Shown in pieces: positions 1 to 11,035 of a stretch of DNA of 64,000 nucleotides (its first letter is position 1; each line of letters begins with the position of its first letter). Below the pieces are notes generated by a model. It did not search any database. It saw only the letters and a list, made by a program, of their open reading frames with translations, and had not been told where the DNA came from. The stretch comes from Thamnidium elegans (Eukaryota; Mucoromycota; Mucoromycetes; Mucorales; Mucoraceae), in contig JAIXMG010000026.1 in the NCBI GenBank assembly GCA_025201345.1, forward strand, positions 1-64,000, given 5' to 3'. Made by a program: the position numbers and the translations under genes.

Positions 1-488
1 CTTTTTTTTTTTTTCTTCATAATAATAAATGTTTTTTTAAAAAAATATCTTCGAAGCATTGCTTCCTATTCGTATGTATTATACCATATTAATCTATTAA
101 GCTGTATTGTCCATATATGTATATCATCCTAAATTATTTTTAAATAGACAAACGTATACAGTTTTTTCTAGTCATCGGTAACATTTTTTTTTTCTTTCTA
201 TATTCCCATTCTAATTTTATTTATCCTAGGTTTTTTATCTCGTATACAAGCTGTATCTTCCTATAAAGGTAACCTCTTAATTTGAATAAATATATAATTA
301 TAATAAAAAAAACTTCTAGTTTTCTTTATCTTAGGCCTATGTAAAAGTCGTACCTTTCTCTAGTAATAACAATAATAAAATGAAAATGTATTTACTAACA
401 TTTTTTATTTTTTAGTTACATGGCTCAATACCTTGGTTATCGTAACTACATACGAAAGCTCTCATTTATTATGTCTAATTGCTGGATA
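1..488 (+). pseudogene. Partial copy of the gene segment carried by element Y
   Basis: This stretch is nearly identical to 31966-32451, with only a few substitutions and homopolymer length differences. It contains the same short exon-like pieces and the start of the last exon of a small membrane-protein gene; the acceptor is the TTTTTTAG before position 419. The match stops at the GCTGGATA sequence, just before the tip of the first Merlin-like element at 497. This copy is therefore truncated at its 3' end and runs off the left edge of the window. It could be the original host gene or a second copy of element Y. The sequence does not decide between these. Confidence 0.75.
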
Positions 489-907
489 GGCTAATATATG
501 AGATAGGTCCCAGGAGCCTAGAGGTCGTAATAATAAACCTAACGGAGTATAAATAATAGATTTATAGGTCAAAAAATTTATGCGGATGCAATGATAGTAT
601 TTATATCTTGCTATCTTTAAAACTCCGCCCGTGACGGCGGAATTCTGTGTAGTTGGTATACATATAGCATCATAACTCATCTATTATAATTTCAATTTGG
701 ATGGGACTAGCACCATTCGAAAGAAAAAATGTTTTTATATTTATAACTAATCTTAAAATTTTAAGCTTATTAAATCAATGTGTAGTAAAATAAATTTGAA
801 AACTGTCACACTAGTAAAACCCAATGCGAAAGACGTATGCGAGGTTATAAGCTTTCGGTAACGAGTCATCAGCTGCAATTAATTTATTAGGTAAGAAGAC
901 GGATCTT

Positions 908-2190
908 AGCTAATATATGGCCACCGCTGGATCTCGAATAATTGAGAGGGTTAAAAAATTACTATAAAAGGCGATTTTTCTTGTGTAACATAGTTTGTGT
1001 AACCTTCGTGTAACATACTGCCAAAATCATTTTTGAGAGTTTTTGGTTGATTTCAATTTTTTCGTTTATAGTCACATGACATACTTGAAATAAGCCCAGA
1101 AATCGTCTATATGGATATCTTGCCAAAATAAGTGAGTTTTGATACGATTTCGTCAAATAAATCGTAAACCGTGGGAGATCGATCGAATACTTGTATAAGC
1201 CGTCTTTTTATATGGGAATGAGAAATATTTATGTTACAAATGTTTTTTTGATTTCAATGTATATTAAAATAATTATAAAAACAAGCTTCGCTACTTTTAT
1301 TTATTTTAATTACATATCATCAAAAACCATAAATACACAAATAAAAAATAAAGTAAAAATTACATTTTATTTTCAATTTTATCTATATATTTATTTATAT
1401 TCGAAATATAAATGTTTCTCAATAGGGGTTCTTGACTAGAAATAATTATTGCTGTTAATTAGTGAGAAATGTTTCTGTTTATATTTTATATAATATATAA
1501 TTTTAATTACTTGTTATTAAATTTAATTCTTATATTCAATTGTTTTGTTACATTTAAATAATATAATATAATTAATATTCTTGAACAAAGTCGTAAGTTT
1601 GAACTTACTACGTGCTTTTTATTTAATTTTGAAAGAAAAAAATTATCGCAAATTGGGGTTTCGTTCCGTTGCGAAATTGAAATAGAAAATGAAAAGAATG
1701 ATACTATAATATTAGATCGTTTCTCAAAAGTTATATCAAAAAATAAAATAAAAGTAAAATTACTAGATAATTATCAGACTAAGAATAGATTGTTACTTTT
1801 ATTAATGAAAAAGTGTGTGTCTTATATACATATTATGGGTTGAATAAGCGCTTATCATAATGTGAAACTTAGACAGTTTCAACAAGACATTAATGAATGA
1901 GCAATTTGGAATAATAAATATACTTTTCAGAAAGTCAATTACAATAACAGTGATGCGTATTATGTTTCTAATTGACTTCTTAACAAACGACGTACGATAG
2001 AGGCTTGTTGATTATAAATAGTAAGACTATAAACGAAAAAATTGAAATCAACCAAAAACTCTCAAAAATGATTTTGGCGGTATGTTACACGAAGGTTACA
2101 CAAACTATGTTACACAAGAAAAATCGCCTTTTATAGTAATTTTTTAACCCTCTCAATTATTCCAGATCCAGCGGTGGCCATATATTAGCT
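908..2190. mobile_element. Foldback / MITE-like element with 166-bp inverted repeats
   Basis: Positions 908-1073 and 2025-2190 are near-perfect inverted copies of each other. The outer end starts AGCTAATATATGGCCACC and the inner end is CGTTTATAG. The interior has no credible gene. It is a mosaic: 1240-1420 matches the reverse complement of about 24175-24380, and about 1715-2020 matches the reverse complement of about 37005-37305. The outer end resembles the GGCTAATAT sequence next to the left tips of the Merlin-like elements, so it may be a non-autonomous relative. That link is inference. No clear target duplication was found. Confidence 0.8.
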
Positions 2191-2330
2191 TTTAACCAAG
2201 AAGACTATAGCTAAATTGGTTTAAAGTGATTCTATTTAAAGTATAAAAGAAGTAGGAAAATTGGGAAATGATGTTTTTAGGTAGTTATTACAGTATATAT
2301 AAAAAAAAAAGTAATTACATAGTTGTTTTA

Positions 2331-3936
2331 CTATTGTAAGTTACGGTTATTTGGTCTACGACGATGAGGTATTTCAACATAAGTAACATCATTAGTTTCG
2401 TCGTCTTCATCTTCTTCATTAATATCAAAGTTACGACGACGATCATTCCACACTTGAAAACTTCTCAATTCTCTTTGCTCACGTAATAGCTGTTCATCTG
2501 GTGTTTCATCTGTTTCTGCTTCTGTAAACATATACGGATCCAATTGGTCACTATTATTATTATCTGATGAGAATGATACCTCCTTCATCATACGAAACAT
2601 TCCTCCTATCAAATCATTTCTGTTTTCTACTGTCCATAAATGCTCCAATAATTTTCCTGGGGCATCTTTTTTATTACGATGACGAGGTGCAATGTTCGAT
2701 TTCAAGTCTCTCCAAATACTTTCAATAACATTCGTATGTAGTCTTCCTGATGCTGGAACTTGGGTAATTCTACTACTAGTTGTATTTTGATCCAAAGTAG
2801 CAAATCCTTCCGAATGATTAACAACTTGATGACCACGAAAAAATAACTCATTACTGTCAATGCTTTCTTGTTCGAAATTAAATCCATTTAAAGACATTCT
2901 AGAAACAACCCTGTTTTGAATATCAAGACTATGAAGACCATTGTAAGCTCTCCATCCATCTGATCTAATAATTGATCCAGGTTTACAATACTTATAGATA
3001 AGTGGCAAAAGGGTAACAGCAGTACGGTCGGGAACAGTAATAAATATTCTTCTACCAGCCTTGTAACGGTACCTTTGTTCATTAATACCAAGAGTGTTGT
3101 CAACATAGGTATATGTTTGAGGTTGACCTACGGGGTAGTTCAAACACTCTATCATACCAAAAATCCAGACACCTACGAATTAAAACACGTGTTAATTTAT
3201 TTTTATTTTTATTTTACATGTTAAAATGTTACCTTCTACGCGACTTCCAGTTTCATTTTTTCTTTTACCAAGTTTAGATTCATCTATCTGAATATGATGA
3301 CAGTCAGGGGTACTACCAAGAAGATTATCACTGGTTAAAACATATTTGTTATAGTCTGAAAGCATGAGAACTTGAATATCCTTAAATATTTGACCTAGTG
3401 TAGTTGCAGCTAATGTTCTAGTATTGAATATTTTTTGCATATTTTCACCACGAATATAATCCATTGCTGCACCAAGAATTTTATGCGAGTCTGCCTTTCT
3501 TCTATACCAGAATGAATTTTTTGTAATAGTTGTTCTAATAGCATTAATGTGACCTCTACATTCATAGTAATACTGATTACGAGTTACGCGATAATATCTC
3601 TGCAATTGCAATACACAACCACCACTTCCACATGTCATATCTTCTCTATCAAACACACCCTTAGTCTCGATAAGATATCTATGCGGTTGTAATATAAAAA
3701 AAATTCAGTATAATATTAAGCTATATTTTAAATAATACTAACTCCCAGGTGCTCTCTTCCGAAGATAAAAAATTGGCTTCAATATTTTTGTCACCAGAAA
3801 TAGGTACACGTGATCCCCATTGACGTCTAGTTAAGGTTGTTGGTGCTTGAGGTATAGGTAAAATACCAGCAATGCTTGCTGCGCGATTACGATTATTGCG
3901 AGTGCTACGACGAATGTTCGAATTAGAAGTTGACAT
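2331..3936 (-). CDS. Merlin/ISXO2-like transposase (element 1), intact
   Basis: Three exons, read on the minus strand as 3936-3743, 3678-3233 and 3172-2331, join in frame to about 493 residues. The introns are 64 and 60 nt with GT-AG ends. The protein starts with an Arg/Ser-rich region, followed by a Cys-containing segment (MTCGSGGC). Next comes the IS1595/ISXO2 catalytic core: HHIQIDESKLGKRK (first Asp), SDGWRAY (second Asp), VNHS, and HTNVIESIWRDLK (Glu). An acidic C-terminal tail ends in a basic RRRPNNR segment. This family performs DDE-type cut-and-paste transposition. No stop or frameshift is present once the introns are removed, so the gene could still be active. Family assignment is strong; the N-terminal function is unknown. 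Confidence 0.85.
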
Positions 3937-5102
3937 TACTGAATTAACAAGTTAAATGTCGGTCAAGATTAATTAAAGATGTGTAATTGTAAATGGAATG
4001 TCGAAATGAATTGTCGAGTAGATTTAAAAAAATAAAAATAACAGAGTTTTAGTTCAAAGTATAAATGAATGTGAAAAAGTATGAATAAAAGTTAGACTTA
4101 CCAGAAAGAAAACAATTTATTTATAATTAAGATTGAAGAAAAACTTTTCTTCTTTATTTTATTAAAGTAAAACGAGTCACATCGAAGTTTAAGCCAGGTA
4201 GACTATTAATTACAGTCAGTTTTGTCACTATTCTAATCAAAAATTCCAGTTTTACAGGGTTTTTTTTCGCTTAAAGTACTACAAAAGATATATTTATTGC
4301 CTTTATAGGACTTTAGCTAAAGCAGCTGTATAAAATAACCATATTTGAGCCAATAGGAGTCAAAACTCATGCAAAAAGCAAGAGTTTACATCAAAAAAGC
4401 TTTTTTTTTATTTTGCGATATAGACGATAAGAAGCATTTCTGTTATATTTTCTAAATTGATATGCTTCTTATGTACGTTTTGATTATACTTTTACTAAAT
4501 TTGGGTAAATATTGATTGATTTATTAGCTGTTCCATTTTCGCAAAATCTCACCCCTTTTTTTAAAAATATCAATTTCTTCGTCAATATTTTAGTTAGGAT
4601 TAAACTTTAAATATTTTTATGCTTCTTTTCTATACTTCTTTTGGAAAAATTTTAATAGAACTTCAAAGACTGAAAACTGAGTAAGTTAACTAACCCAAAA
4701 AAACGGCCAAAATCACGTGATTTTGCTATTACTCGCCAATAATGCCGCTAATCAGACTCTAAGTAAGATTATTCAAAAGAGATTAAATTCGAACATCCTG
4801 TTAGCTATTTTTATAATGCGTATATACATTTTTTAAAAAACATTAATTATTTTGACATAGTTTTGTATAATATTTACAATATTGATAAAATACGATTTAC
4901 TATTTTAGTATATTAAGTACTTTTTTTTGTACTAAGTAAGTTTTCTTAAGAGTACTATATAATATAGTAGAGATAATATTAAACGTTTCCATCAAAAAAT
5001 AAAGAGGATAGATTAATTATTACAGGAGTAATTAAAGTTTTAGTTCAGAAAAAAAATTGAATTTAGAGAAAAAAAACGCAAATAAAAATATTTAGCAAAA
5101 TG
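3937..5102. other. Non-coding 5' region of element 1
   Basis: This AT-rich stretch upstream of the minus-strand transposase has no ORF with recognisable similarity. It presumably holds the transposase promoter. I see no other feature before the tRNA-like sequence that follows. Confidence 0.5.
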
Positions 5103-5175
5103 CTTTTACGCGGATTCGAACGAGCAATATCGGGTTGATGAATCCAACGAATATACCACTGAACTATATGAGAGT
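5103..5175 (-). other. tRNA-like sequence in element 1
   Basis: On the minus strand the sequence has an A-box-like TAGTTCAGTGG followed by a B-box GTTCGAATCC at tRNA spacing. A four-pair stem could form in the anticodon region around a GATTCAT loop. The acceptor, D and T stems pair poorly, so this is not a convincing functional tRNA. It sits about 500 bp inside the right tip. Elements 2 and 3 have comparable sequences at the same relative position. It could be a pol III promoter module or a captured tRNA relic. Confidence 0.5.
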
Positions 5176-5654
5176 TGTTAGAATTTAGCACTTTATGTAT
5201 TTAATGGCACATTTATGTTTTCAGTTTTTGAACAATATATGTACGGGGCGTAGCTAAGCTGGGATACGTCAAATTGAAAAGCAGAATAAAGCTTATTCTT
5301 TAGGGTATCATATAATTTATTCTTATAGTTTTCCCTTAAAAGTCGGAGATACAGTAATTTTTATTTTAGTCGTTAATTAAAGCTCCGAGACAAACAAAAA
5401 TTTGTTTACAAATTTATAAATTTAGCGTTCACTCGGTTGCAAAATTTAGAGTTCTTAGATGCATTTTTCACGGAGTTATGAGGATTATAGCTTATTTTTA
5501 ACCTATTCCACTTAATAAAAATCTCTGGGAATGAATTTTAAAAAATTTTAAATAATACCACCAAGTTCGTAATTTTTTTCTGCACATTTTCAGTATTTTA
5601 ATTTATCTCTAACTTCTCCTGGTCGCCCACAATCCTTACGGGACCTATCTCATA

Positions 5655-6069
5655 CAAGACCCCTGTCAACTCAGAGGAGTACGTTAAAATTTTAGGTACA
5701 TCTTTAATAGACACGCTTGATCACTTTGACCTGGCTCCGATTACCATATGTTTCCAACAAGACAAAGCAATTCCTCACACTTCTGTAACTGCTAAACAGT
5801 GGTTTATTGACAACAGATTCTCTGTAGATACTGTGCTAGATTGGCCTGCGCAAAATCCGGATTTAAATCCTATAGAGCATGTGTGATATCGACTAAAGCG
5901 GAGGTCAGACTATTACGCAACAAGACCTGCGACAAAAGAAGAACTATCAGACCGAATTGAGAAGTAATGGTATGGCTTTACTCAAAAGGGCTGTATTAAA
6001 TATATGGACACTATGCCAGCTCGAATTGAAGCAGTGGTCAAGGCCAAAGGAGGAGCAACTCGCTATTGA
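5655..6069 (+). pseudogene. Tc1/mariner transposase relic, C-terminal part
   Basis: The plus-strand reading frame shows the C-terminal half of a Tc1-type DDE transposase: FQQDKAIPHTS, WPAQNPDLNPIEHV, and a KAKGGATRY ending just before TGA at 6067-6069. The spacing from Asp to Glu is 37 residues. It is inactive: the N-terminal half is missing, the invariant Trp after EHV is TGA (a TGG to TGA change), and another in-frame stop (TAA) follows EK at about 5965. Element 1 abuts its left end. No terminal repeat was recognised for this copy. Confidence 0.75.
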
Positions 6070-6265
6070 GATATTTTCCTATTTTAATAAAATCCAATAT
6101 TTTACTTTATTCATTAAAATTTTGTACTATACTAAATATTCTTTTACAAATACTATGTCACTTGAAAGCCTCTTTAATTCTGAAGATTTGATACTAATTA
6201 CAAAACTTGGAAGTAAGCAAAAAAAAAATGGGAGGAAAAGCAAGTAATTTCTCAATTGGATGGTA

Positions 6266-7894
6266 CAGTATGCGGCAAAAGTGTCCGCATGTTATTTACC
6301 TCTTTGGTTTTTATGTAATATCTGATGGTATTCGTATCCAAATAAAATGAGTAATATACCAATTGAAAGCCCTTCAAAAAGTAAAAAGCACAATCTAAAT
6401 TTAACAGCTGTAAATAATAAAAACTCCGATCAAAATAAATTTTAAATTAAGAGGTGCATGCGGACACTTTTGCCTCTTTCAAGATTTTTATTTGTATGAT
6501 TTATAAGAAAGCAACTAATGCTTTGTCCAATATCCTTTTTCTTTAATAACTTCACTACACCTCTTATGCATGCTAAGCATATAAGGTCTTACTTCTTCCG
6601 GGGTAATACTATACCAAATATCTACTATTCTTTTTCTGAGTTCTTTCATTGATGATGGTGGTGTAGTATAGTTGGAATACAATCGATTTTTCAATAAAGC
6701 CCAAATGTTTTCAATTGGATTCAAATCAGGTGACTGTGTTGGCCAGTTTACAGTCTCAATTTTTTGATTTCTGAGCCAATCAGTAACTATATTGGCGGTA
6801 TGTTTTCTATCATTGTCATGCATAAAAAGAATATCTTTCTTCTTGAGATTGTAATAGTCGATTGTTTCAATCAAGTCTTCTTCAAGAATATTTTTATAAA
6901 GATGCTTGTCCATTGTTGTGTCAATAAAGACGAGGTATCCAACTCCTTCCCAAGTAATACAGCTCCAAATCATAACACTACCACCTCCGTGTTTTACCGT
7001 TTGATTTACTTGCTCTGGTCTAACACCTTCATCATATCTTTTGTAGCACCAATTTACACCATCTGAGCCAAAACGATTAATTTTAGTCTCGTCAGACCAA
7101 ATAACGTTTTTCCAGTCAATATCTGTCCAGTCAACGTGACTTTTACCAAACTCTAATCGCAATTTTCGATTGACAGGAGAAATTTTAGGTCTGCTGGGTT
7201 TCTTAAAAGGAACAATGCCTCGCGACAAAAGGTAGCGACGGATAGAACGAGTACTTAATGAGATTTCTAGATCCTTCAATAGTAATCTTGACAAAACAGT
7301 AGCTGATTGGACCTTCCCCTTGGTCACCTGATAAACCATAAAGTCAATTGTAGATTTCATAACTTTCTTATTTCGGCCTTTTAATTGGATATTTCGATCC
7401 GATAATTTTTCCTTTCCTATTTTAGCAACCGTTGACTTGCTTACATTCGTTCTACTTGATGTTTCACGGACACTCATTCCATTTGTCAAGCATTGTACGA
7501 CATTATCGATTTTGGAAGTTGAAGTTTTGCGCATCTTGATGGTTCGAGTTTTTTCTACACTTACTAGTTTTTCAAATTATTAGAGATATAGTGGCCGCAA
7601 AAAATTATAATTATATATATCAAATTTAGTAACAAGTGCAGTTGTGGTATAAAAAAATATAAAAAATAAAAAAATAAAAAAAGCGGCAAAAGTGTCCGCA
7701 TATGCTCTCTACTTTTGTCGAAGTGTTTAATAGCACTATCATTATTTTAATCTAAAAAAAGCTGCTGTATATTAAGTAGATTTTAAAGGGCTTTTAAATG
7801 GTACTAGACTTGTAAACTTTAATAAAGTTTTCCGCTAGTCATAGCGCCAATAATGGAAAAAATAAAAACATGCGGACACTTTTGCCGCATACTG
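6266..7894 (-). mobile_element. Complete Tc1/mariner element with TA target duplication
   Basis: Both ends read CAGTATGCGGCAAAAGTGTC inward and are flanked by TA (6264-6265 and 7895-7896), as expected for Tc1/mariner. A second, inward-facing copy of the tip motif lies at each end, near 6458-6476 on the left and 7680-7700 on the right. This gives the doubled terminal-repeat layout typical of many Tc1 elements. The element carries an intact transposase. Its right flank is inside an older Tc1 transposase gene, which it disrupts. Confidence 0.88.
6515..7534 (-). CDS. Tc1-like DDE transposase, intact (DD34E)
   Basis: A single 339-residue ORF spans the element. The N-terminal third has two helix-turn-helix regions (VQCLTNGMSVRETSSRTNVS and the following segment) that would bind the terminal repeats. 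The catalytic domain shows IWSDETK (first Asp), a glycine-rich VKHGGGSVMIWSC strand, MHDNDRKH (second Asp) and SPDLNPIENIW (Glu), with 34 residues between second Asp and Glu. It ends in KEKGYWTKH, usual for the family. There are no stops or frameshifts, and the length matches active Tc1 transposases. With the matched ends and TA duplication, this is the best candidate for an autonomous element in the window. Confidence 0.92.
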   Translation of the reverse strand: MRKTSTSKIDNVVQCLTNGMSVRETSSRTNVSKSTVAKIGKEKLSDRNIQLKGRNKKVMKSTIDFMVYQVTKGKVQSATVLSRLLLKDLEISLSTRSIRRYLLSRGIVPFKKPSRPKISPVNRKLRLEFGKSHVDWTDIDWKNVIWSDETKINRFGSDGVNWCYKRYDEGVRPEQVNQTVKHGGGSVMIWSCITWEGVGYLVFIDTTMDKHLYKNILEEDLIETIDYYNLKKKDILFMHDNDRKHTANIVTDWLRNQKIETVNWPTQSPDLNPIENIWALLKNRLYSNYTTPPSSMKELRKRIVDIWYSITPEEVRPYMLSMHKRCSEVIKEKGYWTKH

Positions 7895-7896
7895 TA

Positions 7897-8750
7897 CCAT
7901 TTTTCCCTTCACAGTATATTCCGCTCCATCTGATCCCCAGAGGTTTAACTTTGTTTCGTCTGAGTATACGACCTTCTTCCAATCTTCCACTGACCAATCA
8001 CGATGTTTTTTCGCCCACTTATAACGTTTCTTCATATGCGTAATATCAATGGCGGCTGTTGAATACTTAAATCTACACCTAAAGCCTAACTCTCTAATGA
8101 CCTTTCGGGTGGCATTATAGCTAATTGAGTAACTAACACTACACAAGTATTTATGGACATCACCAGCAGACTGTAAGGAACCGTATCAATGTTTTAGTAA
8201 ACGGCTTCACAATGCTGGGTCTTCCTGTATGTTGTCGAATATAATTTGGAATAATGCCTGATCTCAATCTGTTTACATGAGACTTCGAAACTGCAGTACG
8301 TTTCACAATGTTTATAGTAGGTTCACCTTTCAAAATCAGAGACTTGACATCATCACGTTTACTTTGGCTGAGTTTATAAGGCATAGTTATTTTTAAAAGT
8401 GTTAAAATTTGGAAAGAAATAGTGAGTAGAAAATATTCGAAAAGTTCGAAGGTATTTATAGCATAAAATAGAGAAAGGTTTAAATATTAATATACTATAA
8501 ATATATTTTAGATACATCTACGTGCCGGTCGTAAATGATTTATTACTTAAATTATGCGGAAAATTAAAAAAATTCCGAATCACTTCATTTTCCTTACATC
8601 ATGATTACGTCATAGAGAATAATTAAAATTTTATTCATAATAAAATTTAGGCTCTTCTGATTTCTTTGATATTTAGCTTGAATAGCTAGTACCATTATTT
8701 GATGAGATAATTAGAAAACAAGTTTTGTGGGTCAATTTATGTACCCACTG
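7897..8750 (-). pseudogene. Tc1/mariner element broken by the 6266-7894 insertion
   Basis: The minus strand encodes the N-terminal half of another Tc1 transposase starting at 8384 (MPYKLSQSKRDDVKSLIL). A frameshift near 8160 moves to a second frame that runs through SDETKLNLWGSDGAEYTVKG. There it is cut by the TA-flanked Tc1 insertion. The right end of the element is probably at 8750, where CCCACTG meets TA. The C-terminal half is not found in matching orientation across the insertion, so it was lost. Positions 8385-8750 are its non-coding 5' region. Confidence 0.7.
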
Positions 8751-9739
8751 TAGTTCTCAAACATATTCTACTAAATTTTTAAACAGTTTGAATGATGGCA
8801 TCATTTAATATAACTTTTTATTTCGCTGAATATAACGTGAACAGTTTTTTCCGTGTGGTTAAAAATAACTAATACTTTGTTTGTCCACCCTTGGCTTCAA
8901 TCACCGCTTTTATACGTTTAGGCATACTATCAATATACTTTTGGCAATCTGTTTCTGTAAAAGTATTCCACTCTTTATCACACCTTTCCCACAAGTCATG
9001 GATACCTTTAGCTCTTGTTTCATAAGAGCTGAGTTTCAGCTTAAGATGATGCCAAATATGCTCAATCGGGTTTAAGTCCGGGCTTTGAGCGGGCCAGTCT
9101 TCCAGAAGATGAACACCTTTGTCATTTAACCACTTCATTGTTGATTTTGATTTGTGCTTTGGATCGTTATCTTGCTGAAAGTAGACATTGTTATACTGCA
9201 AATTATAGTAATCCATGGTATCGTTAAGGGAAGTGTCTATTATATGTTGATAGTCTTCTGATTTCATTGTCCCATCAAATATCTGACAAGCGTAACCTGG
9301 CCCTTCGTAAGTGATACAGCCCCACATCATTAAACTTCCACCACCATGCTTAACGGTAACATCAATATGATGTGGTTTTAGTTCATCGCCTGGTCTTTTC
9401 CAATAGTACTTGCACCCATCAGAACCCCAAACATTAATTTTTGTTTCGTCAGAGAATACCATTCGTCTCCAATCGTCGGATGTCCAATTTCTATGAGCTT
9501 TGGCCCAACGTAGCCTGTTTTTTCTATGCTCGGCTTTAAGGAAAGGATTTTTCTTTTTTATATACGCTTGGAACCCCATAGATTTTAGCATCTTAAGGCA
9601 TGTACTATACTCCATTTTAATATCAATAGATTCCAGGTACCTCTGAACGTCTTTTCCAGTCTTTAGTTTACCCAAAATTAAGCTCTTCCGAATGTAGTTT
9701 TGCGTAGTAATGCCTAAAAGAGCGGGTCTCCCAGGGTTG

Positions 9740-11035
9740 CACTATGGCCAGATATTTAGTAAATGATACTGTTATTAGTGGACATAGTTACTAAATACGG
9801 AATATATTCCGCTATTTTCAGTAGAAAATACTCTTCCCCTTTTTTTTTATTCTAAATTTAGATTTTTTCTTTACCCGGGAATTAAAATATTAAAAAGGTG
9901 CATATCAATGTTCTATAACATATAGGTATATTACAGCGTCATAGTCGTTTAGATCTTAGCACTTACATGTATAGAGGAATAAGTTAATTATCAAAGTACA
10001 AATAATATAGACAAATATATAAATTTATTTAAAGAAAAAAAAAAGAAAAAAAGACACTGCCACGTTATCCAAAAAAAAAAAAAAAAAAAAATTGATTTAC
10101 TACATATATTTGTGCTTTCTTTTTTTCAGTATACTTAGGACTTACTATATAAATTTCAGAATCACGTATAAAAAAAGAGGTCGTTTAGCCAAGCAGAAGG
10201 TGACTTTTTTTTTCAACCACAGACGTAAGCGACCTTGCCTTCCCCCCCCCTTTTTTTTTTCTTTTCCTTTTTTATATATACTTTTACTTCACTTTATACA
10301 CAAAAGACTAATCTCAATGGTAACAATAAATTGAATCTCTTGAAATGGAACATAACTGTTTTTCTTCTTCTCTAGTTCATTCGCCTCTATTGTATCCCTA
10401 AACGCTAAGTAAAGTTTTTTTTTTTATTTTGTTCCACTGCTAAAACAATTTTTTTTTTGTTCGTTTGCTTTTAGATATTTAACCATTGAATACTATTATG
10501 GTTCACCTTAAGGTACACATCTTTTAGTTATTTTTATTTACCACCTATTAATATCTACAAACGTTTATATATTTACAGAGAAGAAACCGTTTAACCATAT
10601 GTCTTGGCTTTTTATTTACTTGTAAGTTTGATAATAACACTATTTATGTAAAACAGATTTTAACCATATATATTATGTAGAAGTAAGTTGTTATAAATGG
10701 CTACTGAATAAAGAACAACGGCTACTAAATAAAAAATAATGGCTACTAAATAAAGAGCAATGGTTACTGAATAAAGAGCAATGGTTACTGAATAAACAGA
10801 CTCATGACGTATTTTTTAGTGGAATTTCTACTAAATAGGGTATATAAGATACCATTTCAATTTCAGTATCCAACTTACTGCGTTCAGTGGAAAATATACT
10901 GCATAATAAATCCAGTATACATGGATACTAAATTCAGTAACCATACTATCTCATAGTTTCCGAATTTACAGTGTGCATATTTAGAAACACTTCTACTGTT
11001 ATTAGTATAAAAAACAACTTTATCTGGCCACAGTG
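9740..11035. mobile_element. CACTA-like non-autonomous element with 3-bp TSD
   Basis: The ends are CACTATGGCCAGATA on the left and the inverted complement of CACTGTGGCCAGATA on the right, flanked by TTG at 9737-9739 and 11036-11038. Ends of CACTR type with a 3-bp duplication are characteristic of CACTA (EnSpm) transposons. The 1296-bp element has no transposase. Near both ends there are many short copies of a TTACTAAAT / TTACTGAAT motif, like the subterminal repeats of CACTA elements. Insertion removed the reading frame of a Tc1 transposase. Confidence 0.82.
10697..10799. repeat. About five copies of a 21-22 bp tandem repeat
   Basis: The unit is close to ATGGCTACTAAATAAAGAGCA, with ACTAAAT/ACTGAAT and GGC/GGT variants. 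It lies inside the CACTA-like element and uses the same core motif as the subterminal repeats, so it may be a cluster of transposase-binding sites. Confidence 0.75.

Larger units (their letters stand above)
497..5654 (-). mobile_element. Merlin/IS1595-like DNA transposon, element 1
   Basis: The tips carry an inverted 15-bp match: TATGAGATAGGTCCC at 497-511, and its reverse complement at 5640-5654. Beyond that the ends diverge. The GATAGG core is shared with the tips of the two related elements further right. Inside lie an ISXO2-type transposase on the minus strand (2331-3936), a foldback element inserted at 908-2190, and a tRNA-like sequence near 5103-5175. The left flank is the 1-488 gene fragment and the right flank is a Tc1 relic. 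I see no target-site duplication, so the flanks may have been rearranged after insertion. Confidence 0.7.

Noticed and set aside
5103..5175. Functional nuclear tRNA gene
   Set aside because: Only A/B boxes and a short anticodon stem are present; acceptor and T stems do not pair, so it is described as tRNA-like. The same applies to 16688-16762 and 20960-21032.
10092..10334. 80-residue ORF
   Set aside because: It is low-complexity, built from T/A runs inside the CACTA-like element.
10697..10799. CRISPR-like array
   Set aside because: The units are contiguous with no unique spacers and lie in a eukaryotic transposon; the same holds for the CTTCATCCG array at 32734-32778.
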